Shown: positions 46,340 to 55,886, counted from the stretch's first letter. The stretch: DNA of 64,000 bases from Pyricularia pennisetigena (GCF_004337985.1 NC_043742.1:5073259-5137258), one strand, 5' to 3'. Program-made: numbers and translations. Notes: generated from the sequence alone by a model not told the origin.

Positions 46340-46866
46340 NNNNNNNNNNNNNNNNNNNNNNNNNNNNNNNNNNNNNNNTTTTTTTAACCAGCTGACCAGC
46401 TTCCGTATACTGTTGCAACCACAGTCAATATCGAGCTGTATCTCTTCCCTGGCCTCAAGCGTCACATCGAGGTCGCCCGCTTTTATGCCCAAAACGCCGT
46501 CACCCCACGCGACCTCCTTTGTTCCATCCAGTTTCTCTATATCAGCGCTGTTCATCTCTAGACTCAGATAACCTTGGTGCCTGCCATGTATCACAACCAC
46601 TCGCATGGCTGGCTCTGAGAGTAGCGTCAGCGGAGGAAAGATATCTATAAATATTAGATTTTACGGCGGTTTTGGATAGTGACAAACTGCACCTGCAATG
46701 TCCATAACGTGGGACGCGTTGGCCAGGCTTACAAACATGTTTTGAGCGTTGGCAGTCCCTTGCAGGATCGTAAATTTTATTAATTTTGTTTGTCTGATAA
46801 TCTGGCTTCCAGGTTCGGATGTAGGGCCACACTGCTTGCTTCCCACCCTCACTGAAGAAGCCAAAA
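46058..46866. other. Spacer with assembly gap and a coding-like stretch
   Basis: This follows the AP-2 alpha stop. It has a T44 tract (46296-46339) that runs into the 39-nt gap and resumes as T7. Between 46387 and 46866 the minus strand looks coding (see separate entry). Confidence 0.6.
46296..46385 (+). repeat. Poly(T) tract containing an assembly gap
   Basis: T44 (46296-46339), then 39 N (46340-46378), then T7 (46379-46385). The gap is probably an unresolved homopolymer. Confidence 0.9.
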
Positions 46867-46870
46867 TCAC
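46387..46870 (-). pseudogene. Unidentified coding-like stretch on the minus strand, broken by the gap
   Basis: A frame from 46606 down to about 46387 gives a non-repetitive translation with balanced composition (around VVVIHGRHQGYLSLEM, then an acidic segment and two Cys). It could join, through a 48-nt GT-AG intron at 46645-46692 with a TCTAAT branch-like site, to a frame that begins near 46870. The joined product is about 145 residues before it runs into poly(A) on the minus strand and the gap. I do not recognise it. It may be a small gene downstream of the PLPBP gene, the remains of one, or chance. It overlaps the PLPBP stop by a few bases. Confidence 0.25.
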
Positions 46871-47706
46871 TCGATAATTTTTGCATCAGCCTTTGCTGGC
46901 CTTTCACCAAAAATTGTGCTTCCTATGCGGACCTCATGGCTCCCCATAGAGATGGCGCCCTCAAAATCGTCACTCATGCCCATGCTCAGCTCCAGCTCTC
47001 CCTCCAAGGCCAGCTCCTTGGCCACCAAGTCGCGCTGCTCCCTCAGGCATACGAAATCCTCATTCTCCGTCTCGGGCGTGGTGGCACGGGACCTCGCGAT
47101 GGCGCCGATGGTCATGAGCCCCAGCAGGCGGAGGTTGGGGCACTCGTCCGAGGCGACGGCGCGGCACAGGGCGACCGTCTCCTCGCCCGGCGCGCAGCCC
47201 GACTTGGACTCCTCGCCAGACGTGTTGACCTGGACGTGGATGTTGAGGGGCGGCTCCCCGGCCTGACCGCGGGCGCGGTCGAGAAGCTGGGCCTTCTTCA
47301 GCGTGTCGACGCTCGACACGCACCACAGGTTCGGGATCTTGGCGATGCTCTTGCAGTGCGTCGACTGTAGGCCGCCGATGAAGTGCCACTGGATGGACCG
47401 CGGGAGCACCTGGGCCTTTTGCGACAGCTCCTGGGCGTAGTTTTCGCCAAAGTGCGCGTGGCCGACGGGCGCGTTGTGCAGGGCCAGGATGTCATTTGCC
47501 GGCTTCAGCTTGGACACGGCCACGAGCCTGACCTGCTCCGGGGGGTTAGGTTTCAATAGTGCGTCCATGTTCGGTTCGGTTTTAAAGTCACTTACAGATC
47601 GGCCCTTGGCTGCGGACTGGATGCGCTCGGTGACGGCACGGAGCTGACTGGCCAGGGCCTGTGCCCTCTCTGGGGAGACCTTCATCTCCGTTTCTGTCCC
47701 ACTCAT
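46867..47706 (-). CDS. YggS/PLPBP-family pyridoxal phosphate homeostasis protein
   Basis: Single-domain alanine-racemase-fold PLP carrier that keeps free PLP in balance (yeast YBL036C, human PLPBP). Exons on the minus strand are 47706-47596 and 47532-46867, giving 258 residues. The 63-nt intron (47533-47595) has a GTAAGT donor, a CCTAAC branch site and a CAG acceptor. It preserves frame and has no stop, so an unspliced reading would add 21 residues (279 in all). Splicing restores AAKGRS-VRLVAVSKLKP, the normal family text, so the intron is very likely real. The PLP lysine is Lys45 in AVSKLKP. Other signatures are HFGENYAQEL, WHFIGGLQS, GLMTIG, and the C-terminal MGMSDDFEGAISMGSHEVRIGSTIFG-type block. 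The start is the ATG at 47706. Confidence 0.94.
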   Translation of the reverse strand: MSGTETEMKVSPERAQALASQLRAVTERIQSAAKGRSVSDFKTEPNMDALLKPNPPEQVRLVAVSKLKPANDILALHNAPVGHAHFGENYAQELSQKAQVLPRSIQWHFIGGLQSTHCKSIAKIPNLWCVSSVDTLKKAQLLDRARGQAGEPPLNIHVQVNTSGEESKSGCAPGEETVALCRAVASDECPNLRLLGLMTIGAIARSRATTPETENEDFVCLREQRDLVAKELALEGELELSMGMSDDFEGAISMGSHEVRIGSTIFGERPAKADAKIIE

Positions 47707-48689
47707 CACCGTGTCTTGGCTGGAATATGAGTAAAATATATATGAAGTCGGTGCAGGAATGAGGTACTCGAGGTGGCCAACCCAGTAAAGATAAAGTAGA
47801 AAGGGAAGGAATCCGATCTAGGTTGTCAATCAATAAGTAACTTGTATGAAATTATGGCAGTTATGTCGTCAAAATTCGACACCTTTTTGATTTTTATATC
47901 TGTTTTGTGAATAGTCTGGACTTGGACTGATGACTTCAGTAATCAACTTCTGAACGGTGACACTTTCACAAGGGAAGAAACTGGGTAGCAGAAACCAACG
48001 CCATCACCGCGGGGAGGCCCAGCCCAGGGTGCTGAGTTGATTGACCCACCACCAAAGTCTCTAGCATGTGTGTGGGGCTGGTAACTTTAGATTTCACAGC
48101 CCTTCTGCTGGCGATCAGATCGAACGTCCGTTGGGTATCCCAAGCAATCGCCGAGCAACGTTCACATTGACCACCTCTCAAATCACTCAGGTGCCTGACG
48201 AACATCCATCATAATCCTCACTACCCCAAAGACAATGGCAACTTGGGGCGATCGACGAAACTTACAACAATGCGTATTCTCAACAATCGAGGCACCGTAC
48301 ACANNGGGGGTGGTCTTTCACTTGCGCACATTGATCCAATGCACCAAGACAGTGAAGAAACTCACAAAGACTGATCTGAATTTTTGGCACTCATTGTTCG
48401 TTGCTAAAAGCCAGGTACAATGTCATTGTCCTCGTGGTCCCAAAAGCGTTCATCACTCCTCCGAGGTGATGATTGATTGTTTGGCTTTTTTGTAATCGCT
48501 TGCTTCGTGCAGTATGGTGTCAACAAAAAGCACTTCTATAAAAAGAGCCATGCTTTGGTTGTCATGATGCAGACTTGATATCCTCCCCAATCCATAGGAA
48601 CCAGCCACAAGCGCAACAGCAAAACGCATAACAACACAAGCCAAAAAAAAAATATACCCCTGGAGAACATCCACAGACACGCAGACGCG
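47707..48689. promoter_or_regulatory. Divergent spacer between PLPBP and the small Cys-rich gene
   Basis: A 983-nt promoter region. It includes two undetermined bases at 48304-48305 inside an 86-codon + strand frame starting at 48235. That frame has no recognisable content, and its continuity across NN is uncertain. Confidence 0.45.
48304..48305. other. Two undetermined bases (NN)
   Basis: Two N at 48304-48305, followed by a G run. This is probably an unresolved base-call or indel site. Confidence 0.95.
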
Positions 48690-49130
48690 ATGCGCCCATT
48701 CGCGAACTTCGTCAACTCCGCCCGCGGCAAGAAAGCCGAAAAGGGCAATCCCAGTAATGATGGCACCCCCAAGACGGTGACATACTGGGATGAAGAGCGT
48801 AACGAGAAGCGGCCCGAGTGCGTCGAGTGTCAGGAAATCCTCCATAGGGGACCTCCGTGCAGTTGTAACTTGTGTGGCGCTTTTAACCTGGAAGTTTTGT
48901 GCGATGACGATGCCAGAATGACGAAGGCAAAGCCCCCCGGCGGAGGCAGTAGCAGCAGCAACAGCAAGAAGGACGACAAGAAGAACACCAACAGCAAGAA
49001 GGACGACAAGAAGAACACCAACGCCAGCGGTAGCAGTACTGTGCAGGAGGAGGGCCAGCTGGATAAGGATTGGCAGCATATTATGATTTATCGCCCGGGG
49101 AAGGATCTTGTTCCCGAATCCCAGCGGTAA
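48690..49130 (+). CDS. Small Cys-rich hypothetical protein with tandem Lys/Asp repeat
   Basis: A single exon of 146 residues with no family that I recognise. Residues 1-40 are basic/polar. Six Cys follow, C44-x2-C47-x9-C57-x-C59-x2-C62-x8-C71, a spacing that could bind zinc. A Gly/Ser stretch leads into two identical ten-residue units, NSKKDDKKNT at 91-100 and 101-110, encoded by a perfect 30-nt tandem duplication (48960-48989, 48990-49019). The tail has a Trp-containing DKDWQHIMIY segment. There is no signal peptide or membrane segment. The long antisense frame (48453-49136) gives a Val/Leu/Ala-rich product that mirrors the repeat and is treated as a shadow. Likely a lineage-restricted intracellular protein; the existence of the gene is moderately supported. 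Confidence 0.55.
   Translation: MRPFANFVNSARGKKAEKGNPSNDGTPKTVTYWDEERNEKRPECVECQEILHRGPPCSCNLCGAFNLEVLCDDDARMTKAKPPGGGSSSSNSKKDDKKNTNSKKDDKKNTNASGSSTVQEEGQLDKDWQHIMIYRPGKDLVPESQR
48960..49019 (+). repeat. Perfect 2 x 30-nt tandem duplication
   Basis: Two identical 30-nt units, 48960-48989 and 48990-49019, lie inside the small Cys-rich gene. They encode two copies of a ten-residue Lys/Asp-rich unit. Confidence 0.95.
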
Positions 49131-49339
49131 GCTCATAAGAATTCGGAAAGAAGCCTAACATTTAAGACTCTGGAGAAGACAACCAAGTATGGTGTAATCT
49201 TTGGGGACTGTGTCCGCCTCAAAAGTTGATTCGGGATACAGCTAGGTAATATCCCTATCACATTCACATATGCATACAAAGTACATCCCAAGGGGATCCG
49301 GCTTCGCCCTATGTGCCCGGCCAACCAGATTGGCGTTCA

Positions 49340-51070
49340 CTAAGTTACCGCCTCCCAATCCTCGCTATCGCTTTGTTCCCTGTCTTCCTCCTCTTCTTCG
49401 TCGTTGCCGTTACCTCCATCACCATCTTTATGTTTCTTCTTTGCGCATCTAGCTTCTACGGCTGAGGCACTTGCCTGCACTTGATCCGGATCTTCGGCCA
49501 TATGATCTTCTGGATCCATCTCAATAGAGTCTTCATATTCAACCTCCTTTTTGTAAATCAGTTGCCATCTCATTAGTTCCTCAGCTTCCCTGTTCCCTCT
49601 GGCACATGGTTCTCGTTTTTGCAGCTGAAGACTCTCTTTTCCCAACTTGCTCGTGGGCTCCTCTGCTTGCTTCTGCCTCTGCTTACCCCGTTCCTTCAAC
49701 ATCCACCGTCCGCGCGCCAAGGCAACACGCTCAGCAACCCTTTCTAAGGCAGCGGTGCAAGCCTGATACGCAGCTTGAACAGTCTTCACCTCGTGGCGAC
49801 CCTGCTGGTCACTTGTCTTGCCGGCTACTGACGAAGTCTTCTGGCTTTCGTCACTGGTTTTCTTCTGCTTTGAATTGCCACTTAAATAGCTCAGCGCGAC
49901 TCCAGCAATCCCATCGCCAAGGTTGTCCAGTATGCTGGGTGCGGCATCTGGTTCTGGTACCGGCAGTGGGTAAACCTGGTCCAGAGCGAGGGGCGCTATG
50001 CTGTGCATCCTGGCAAGCTCTGTCGATATTCCCAGCATGGCATCGTGTCGCTGGCCGTCGAAGACCATGGACGGGATCATGTCGTTCAAGTCGACGGAAA
50101 GCTTGCGAAGAAGTAGTTCCCGCGCGCCGGGAACAAAGCCATGCCCCGAATCGTACTTGATTGCGTCGACCAATCGACCCAGGCAGCCCGAATATGTGGT
50201 CAGCCCATGGCGGGAGGATTTGCCATGGTCGTGAATCAAGACCAGCGAGCCCGGGGCCAGGGAAACGTCTACCGGCACGATTTGCTCCCCGATGCGCTTA
50301 TACTCCGGCGTGACCAAGTTGGAGCAGAGGTGAAAATTCAACAGAATCATTGTCAAGTCTGTTGCGTTGAGTCGAGACGCCTGTGCCCAGATGTGGATGG
50401 TATCACAGGCGCTTTGAATGCTCATAAAATCGTTGAGCGAGGGCTTTGCGTGGTCGCAGAGCTCGATGAACTCAAAGAGGAGCGCCGCGACATAAGCGAA
50501 GCTCCTCGAGCTATTTTCGCCAAGACGATCCAGACTGCCCGGCCGTTCGACACCATAATCAACAGAAAGGAGATGCTCAAGTATGTCCCTGAGCTCAGTC
50601 GGCTTGAGCCGCCTGGCGAGCGAATGCGCCGATTGCGTAGCTGACCACCCCAGAACCTCGGAAGCGCGTTCTGTAGGACGCTGGCTGGAGGATGTGGCCA
50701 TCATGATCCTCGAGGCCGACACTCCATACCTTGCCAGGCTTTTTCCGGCACATTCCCTCTCATAAAAGAGGATTGCCAAGGTATGAAAGAGGCGCATGTA
50801 TCTGATGGGGTCCGTCTCGGCCAGGGTAGCAAAGCCCTCAAGCGGGAGGCTCGCCTCCATACGAACTACGGCCCTGTTCCAGAGCGGCCGTGCCTGCTGC
50901 CTGGTGAAGCGCGCAAACTCGGCGGTCTCGGGCCGGCACGCCCGACTTGGTGGTGTTCCCGGAATCACTCTGCCGAGAGTGGCGTACAGCTCCTCCGGCC
51001 GGTCAGGTATCGATTGAGCTGTAGGCTCGACATTGTCGGTCGATGCCGTCCTTTGAGCGAATCGAAACAT
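49340..51070 (-). CDS. Uncharacterised 576-residue protein with acidic tail
   Basis: A single exon from the ATG at 51070 to TAG at 49340-49342. I do not recognise a domain. The N-terminal 370 residues look globular and mostly helical, with no signal peptide or transmembrane helix. Notable segments are a Leu-rich helix near LRDILEHLLSVDYG and the hydrophobic ALLFEFIELC stretch. Residues about 400-520 are Lys/Gln/Glu-rich with likely coiled coil. The tail is strongly acidic (Asp/Glu runs) and ends EDWEAVT. GC-rich coding-type codon use and the long open frame support a real gene. It is probably a fungus-specific cytosolic or nuclear protein. It is divergent from the type II membrane protein gene (1.6 kb apart). 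Confidence 0.8.
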   Translation of the reverse strand: MFRFAQRTASTDNVEPTAQSIPDRPEELYATLGRVIPGTPPSRACRPETAEFARFTRQQARPLWNRAVVRMEASLPLEGFATLAETDPIRYMRLFHTLAILFYERECAGKSLARYGVSASRIMMATSSSQRPTERASEVLGWSATQSAHSLARRLKPTELRDILEHLLSVDYGVERPGSLDRLGENSSRSFAYVAALLFEFIELCDHAKPSLNDFMSIQSACDTIHIWAQASRLNATDLTMILLNFHLCSNLVTPEYKRIGEQIVPVDVSLAPGSLVLIHDHGKSSRHGLTTYSGCLGRLVDAIKYDSGHGFVPGARELLLRKLSVDLNDMIPSMVFDGQRHDAMLGISTELARMHSIAPLALDQVYPLPVPEPDAAPSILDNLGDGIAGVALSYLSGNSKQKKTSDESQKTSSVAGKTSDQQGRHEVKTVQAAYQACTAALERVAERVALARGRWMLKERGKQRQKQAEEPTSKLGKESLQLQKREPCARGNREAEELMRWQLIYKKEVEYEDSIEMDPEDHMAEDPDQVQASASAVEARCAKKKHKDGDGGNGNDEEEEEDREQSDSEDWEAVT

Positions 51071-52630
51071 GCTAACGGGGGAAAACTGGAGGCTAGAAAA
51101 TAATAATAACTAATAAGAATATTCAGACAGAATCGATGGCTTGGGTGATGACCAAGGACGAGATTCTGGGTATTTATACAGTCGAAGGTGTGATAAGCAA
51201 GCACTGGGAGATACAGAAAAAGAGGGAAAGAGAAACAGAAGGGAAAGAGGACAGGGCGATGGCGGAAGGAGTAGCTTTAAGTAGGCCATGGTAAGGGCTA
51301 CTGACCATGCGGATATCACAATTTCACATGCGTGGCTTGAGAGGTTGCCATATCAATCTTTTTTTGATACTGCGAAGCTTTTGAGCACTGTCAGTCTTGC
51401 AGCCATTTTGCCATGCGCATGTGCTGCATACACAAAAAGGTACTTGATCTACATATTTCATGTCTGGGGGATGGCATTGATCAGAGCAAGTGGCAAGATC
51501 TTCCAGCTCAAGAAGGAGAGCACAGGATTTCTCCAGCCCATTAAAATTTTGGAGTGAAATTCTCCGTGACTGAGCTACAAGACGCATCGTCATGTGGTTT
51601 CTACCCAGCTCGATTCTTCATCAGCTTGTTATCTCCTTGCGTGGGCTTCGTGGTTGTCAATATGTCAGCCCGTGCTGCAGAGAGTGAAAGTAAGTCGTTA
51701 AAGTCACTAGAAGACAGATGACGGATATATTCTCTGTTTGCCCAGTTTACGAGGCAAAATAGTGAACAGCGAGCAAGCAGGATTTACGGTTACCAGGCAT
51801 CATCCAGAAAGCATATGCCTCGACTAGTACAGGTCTGGTATAAATCGAGTCCGGTAGTCATGGGGAATCCAATTATGTGCGAGAGACAGTGAGAAGAATG
51901 AATCTCTGTAGCTTTGAAAAGCTTAAACCCAAAAAGAATACTGTATCAAAGACGCATATGCCAATTTCTGCATATTTGGCTTGTGGTTAGTTGCTGTTGG
52001 TAGCAAACAAAGAGCCCCGTGTTAGTGCTAATGGGGCTTATACGCTGGGCGGGTTTAGGGTAGGTAAGGTGGTTGTGCACGTGCCAGTTCTCGTGTTTGT
52101 AAGGCTCAACTCGATGCTACAGTGTGAAAAAGCAGTTAAGGGGATGGTGGGGCGGCCATACCCCTGACACCATGCGCTCGACAGGGAAGGGGACTGGGTC
52201 CAGATGGACGTTGTTACGCGTTGGTTGGTTCGAAATATCTTCTACAGTTCCATTGCCTGCCTAGGCTAGAAGGCAACCTGACCTTGCATCCAAACTGGTG
52301 CTTGGGTACTGACGGCTGCTTCCCGCGTCTACGGCGGCATTTATTTCTAGCCATTGTGGAAATCAGGCAGTAATACGGGGAAGCCGTAAAATATGCCTCT
52401 TCGTTGCACCGCTTAAGTAATTTCTGTGGTGATTTGTCCCCCTTTCGTTGTCTCTGGTCATAAATTTTTGTTCCGCCGCCGTCCTCAACGCTCTTGTCGC
52501 CCGCCTACCCGCTGCGCTGCGACTAACCCGTTCCACTGAACAAGAAAATTGCGTGTCTGAATATTTGATCCTTCACCTTATCCGGCACACACCCTCGTAT
52601 GGGCATCTAGCGAGCAATCACCGAAGCACA
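51071..52630. promoter_or_regulatory. Divergent 1.6-kb spacer
   Basis: Promoter region of the 576-residue protein gene and the type II membrane protein gene. No gene is visible. The + strand frame that continues upstream of 52631 to an ATG at 52448 is not supported as coding. Confidence 0.5.
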
Positions 52631-54625
52631 ATGCCCAAACAACACGTCATCTTCGGGCGGCCAGTCCCGCACATCCCTCCTCGCAGAATCGCATTCTTAC
52701 TCGCGTGCCTGGGTATTTTCGCCGTCGGCTCCCTGCTATTTACCCTGCCTAGTACCATCGAGACGGGCCCCAACCTTTCCAAGTTCACCGACCTCAGGCC
52801 GTCGATACCCAAGAAAATCACCGGCGCCGTGTCATCATGGAAGAACCGCTTGAACCCCTTTAAGCCACCGTCGCACCCCCCGCCTCGCCAAAACAACGAC
52901 ACGCTGGGAGAGTCGTCGTGGTACTCGGACTGGAAGTGGCTCTCTTCCCCCTTCTCATCCACGGTGACCCTCGACGAGAATAGATCGATTCTGCCGCCGA
53001 TGAAGGTACGGACGCCCATATACTGCTACTACGATACAGTCCTGGCGGAGAAGAAGGACAGGGCGAGGAGGGAAGCCGAGAGCGCGCTACTGCTCAGCTG
53101 GAGGAGGGCGTGGTGGGCTCAAGGCTTCAAGCCTATCATCCTCAGCATCGCTGAGGCTATCAACAACCCCAAGTACGCCGAGGTGCAGGGATTGAAGCTG
53201 GAGCCAGAACTCAAGACGGATTTGATGAAATGGCTGGCCTGGGAGAACATGGGCGGCGGAGTGCTGTCCCACTACCTTGTATTCCCAATGGCTGCGCGTG
53301 AGGATCACTTGCTGGCGTACCTGCGTCGGGGAGAGTTTCCCGCCCTGACACGGTGGAAGGGTATGGACGACGGCCTTTTCGTGGGTCCCAAGAGCCAGGT
53401 CGCAGCCGCCATAAAACAGGTCATAGCAAACCCGAAACTTGAAGGCTTGAAGGACTTCATCACTGCCGTGTCCAACACGGCGTCAAAGGATCAAAAGGAC
53501 CTCTTCACCATCGATGACCTTCCCAAATCTATTGCATTCTACGACGAAAAGGGAATCAGCACCACCTATGGAAGGATTGGCGAAGTCACCGAGGCCAACC
53601 ACGCCGAATGGCTGTTGAAGCTTGATGCGCTCATCAATGCTCACCTGCAGACTGCGTGGCAAAACGTCTTTCACGACGGCATTGCCGTGGTCAAGCCGTA
53701 CCCGGAGTACACTACGGCCATGGTGGATCCTGCCGTCAAGCTTGCGGCCCGTCTGTCAACATGCCTGGACAGCCCCATGCCGGCCTCATGCCCACCCAAC
53801 TGGCCCAAGTGCCGCCCTTGCAAGCCTGGCTCGGTCAAGACGACGACGCCATCCCAGTACGCCAACACGACGGCTCTCTACAGCATCGGCACCGTCCCGC
53901 ATCCGTACACGCTGCAGACGATGATCAGCCGCAAGGAACGGCTGGATATCCCCTGGCTCGTGCGGCACTCGAAGCGTGACGCCTGGCTGGAAGCAGTGAT
54001 GCAGGGACTGGTCGATAGGAAGGTCTCGGCCGGTGCGCGTGTGATGCGCTTCAAAGAGGCAGTTGCGGGCGATTATGCAGCGTCGCGCAGCCTGTGGGTT
54101 CCTGCCGAGAGGGAAGTACCTGACGACTTGGCGTGGCGGTTCGGGTTCGCCCTTCCCCCGGCCGCCGGCGATGATGCCCAAAAGGCAAAACCCATACCCA
54201 AGCCCAAGGCCGAGCCCAAGGCTGAACCCAAGACGGGGACCGAAAAGGGTGGCAAGAAACATGCCCGTGATATGGTCCCCGACCGGACTCTCGACGACGA
54301 GCGGCTGATAGAAGAGGAACTCAACCGTGACCTCAACGCCGGCACCGAGGGCACCCCTGCGGCGCAGTTGCGGGAAGACAAGCTTCTGCAGAAGGCCAAG
54401 GAGATCAGGTTCAGCAACGACCCCTCAGACGTGAAGGTTCGCGGGGCGGCCGAGGCTTGGAACTTGGCCGACACGGAGGCGTGGCGGTTCGCGCGTGCGT
54501 TCCTGGCCCGTTCGCGGGTGGAGCGGATGAAGTGGGAGGAGGAGGAAAGGCAGTACGCCGGCGGCGCCGGGGCTGAGAAGACTAGACAAGACAGCAAAGG
54601 CATCGGGAGGTGGCTGAGAAATTAG
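52631..54625 (+). CDS. Type II membrane protein, possible Golgi-type glycosyltransferase-like enzyme
   Basis: A single exon of 664 residues from the ATG at 52631; an in-frame ATG at 52448 would add 61 unlikely residues. A basic N-terminus is followed by one hydrophobic helix at about 20-39, then a Pro/Ser-rich stem and a large lumenal part, the layout of Golgi type II enzymes. The segment YCYYDTVLAEKKDRARREA, then RRAWWAQGFKPIILSIAEAIN, and later MKWLAWENMGGGVLSHYLVFPM resemble the order of elements in GT-A-like fungal glycosyltransferases, but no DxD is in the expected place. Cys occur in a C-x6-C-x5-C-x2-C cluster near 380-396. A Lys/Pro/Glu repeat (PKAEPKAEPK) and a charged tail follow. 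The membrane topology is well supported; an enzyme role is only inferred. Confidence 0.82.
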   Translation: MPKQHVIFGRPVPHIPPRRIAFLLACLGIFAVGSLLFTLPSTIETGPNLSKFTDLRPSIPKKITGAVSSWKNRLNPFKPPSHPPPRQNNDTLGESSWYSDWKWLSSPFSSTVTLDENRSILPPMKVRTPIYCYYDTVLAEKKDRARREAESALLLSWRRAWWAQGFKPIILSIAEAINNPKYAEVQGLKLEPELKTDLMKWLAWENMGGGVLSHYLVFPMAAREDHLLAYLRRGEFPALTRWKGMDDGLFVGPKSQVAAAIKQVIANPKLEGLKDFITAVSNTASKDQKDLFTIDDLPKSIAFYDEKGISTTYGRIGEVTEANHAEWLLKLDALINAHLQTAWQNVFHDGIAVVKPYPEYTTAMVDPAVKLAARLSTCLDSPMPASCPPNWPKCRPCKPGSVKTTTPSQYANTTALYSIGTVPHPYTLQTMISRKERLDIPWLVRHSKRDAWLEAVMQGLVDRKVSAGARVMRFKEAVAGDYAASRSLWVPAEREVPDDLAWRFGFALPPAAGDDAQKAKPIPKPKAEPKAEPKTGTEKGGKKHARDMVPDRTLDDERLIEEELNRDLNAGTEGTPAAQLREDKLLQKAKEIRFSNDPSDVKVRGAAEAWNLADTEAWRFARAFLARSRVERMKWEEEERQYAGGAGAEKTRQDSKGIGRWLRN

Positions 54626-54986
54626 ATGATTCGTGGTTTTTACAAAGTCAAAAGAGATATCAGCTGTATACAAACATGTAGTAATAGTTCGGGCGAAGAT
54701 TATTGTGTTTGATTTCACGAGAGTAAAGTGGCTACCTTTTTTTTTTCGCTTTCTTGGTTGAGCATGAGTTATCAATGTTTGGTTTGCAGAGACACATACG
54801 CATCAGAAATTCACAATTGGGGATTTTATGTAATGGACCGTTTGCACGGCCGACATTTCGGATTGATTCGCGGCTGTCTCGAGACTAGTCATATATAACA
54901 TATCCCAATAGGAGAAGAAAAAGATACCGATGGTGGGGAGGGGCCTAGTGATGCAAACTTGCACACCATGCCCATCCGCACCGGAA
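54626..54986. other. Convergent 3' spacer
   Basis: This lies between the type II membrane protein stop and the SET-domain protein stop. It contains a short T-rich stretch near 54738-54746. No gene is seen. Confidence 0.5.
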
Positions 54987-55886
54987 TCAAGCCCGGATGG
55001 TATCGCCCCCCATCTCACCACTAAGCTCACGGGAGGTGGCGCCACTGAATTTGAATGCAAGACAGGTCAGCTATCGGGCCATCGGGGCCAAGTGAAAATA
55101 ATAATAAAAAGAAAAAGGGGCATGGCTGCCTGGGACAGCAACTTACCGTCGGGTGGGCCCTCCATTGATACCATTCTGGCAGCCATTGGTTGGCTGCGCG
55201 TGTTTACGGCCGCCATCATTGCCATTGGAAGACTGAGCCTGGTAGGACAGCAGAGCAGCCCTGGTGGCGTCGACCACGCGCTCGGCCTGAAATACTGCAT
55301 CCTGCAGAGCCCGACCAGTCTGGTAAGCTCTCGCCGTCGTCCCGTTACTGTTGCCATTGCCATTGGCGTTGACCTTGGAGGCGGCGGCGGCGGCATCACG
55401 CTCCTCGAGCATCTCGCGGATGAACCCGTTGAGCCAGACGCCCTCGAGGTCAGGGGCCGACATCGCCTCGGCGCCCGAGATGGTGCCGCGGCACGAGGCG
55501 GCGCCGCACAGGCAGGCAAAGGGCTGGGCCATGTGCCACTCGGTGGACGGGTAGAAGAAGGTCAGCTCCTCTCCGGCCCGTATCCCCTTGGGCCCGACCA
55601 GGATGGCCAGGTTGGCCGTGTCGAAGATGAGCGAGGGGTCGCACGAGTGATTGATGTACAGCAGGTCGCTGTTGAGGTTCAGGTGCCGGTCCCGGCCGAT
55701 CTGCACCGTGGCGTACGTCGGCTCATCGGCCAGGGTGCAGGGCGGGAAGGACATCTTGGCGTAGAGGGCGAAAGGGGGCAGAGTCACGCGGGAGCGGGAC
55801 ATGGAGGTGAACTCGGCCTCATTGATAATGACTTCTTGGATCTCGGGGTGCGACGGCGAAATCCAGTGGGGCTTGAGGGGTGCCAT
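54987..55886 (-). CDS. SET-domain protein with post-SET cysteines
   Basis: Predicted protein-lysine methyltransferase of a short fungal SET family. The spliced model on the minus strand is 55886-55147 and 55044-54987, giving 265 residues. The 102-nt intron has a GTAAGT donor, a GCTGAC branch site 23 nt before a TTCAG acceptor, and restores an open frame to TGA at 54987-54989. Unspliced, the frame stops at the donor itself (TAA at 55143-55145) after 247 residues. Seen in the sequence: the SET signature NHSCDPS at 79-85, ELTFFYPSTEW with the catalytic-type Tyr112, and a post-SET cluster Cys125, Cys127 and Cys132. The region before NHSC is short (about 78 residues), so the N-terminal SET half is reduced. 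The C-terminal part is Asn/Gly-rich. Histone or non-histone substrate is unknown. Confidence 0.85.

Noticed and set aside
48453..49136. 227-codon minus-strand frame with hydrophobic Val/Leu repeats
   Set aside because: It is antisense to the Lys/Asp repeat of the small Cys-rich gene; the hydrophobic repeat is the complement of that duplication.
52448..52630. 61-codon upstream extension of the type II membrane protein
   Set aside because: The extension looks like leader sequence, and MPKQHVIFGR followed by a basic stretch and TM helix is the better start.
54803..55060. 85-codon minus frame at the end of the SET gene
   Set aside because: It is in a different frame from the spliced SET product; the intron join uses the frame that stops at 54987.
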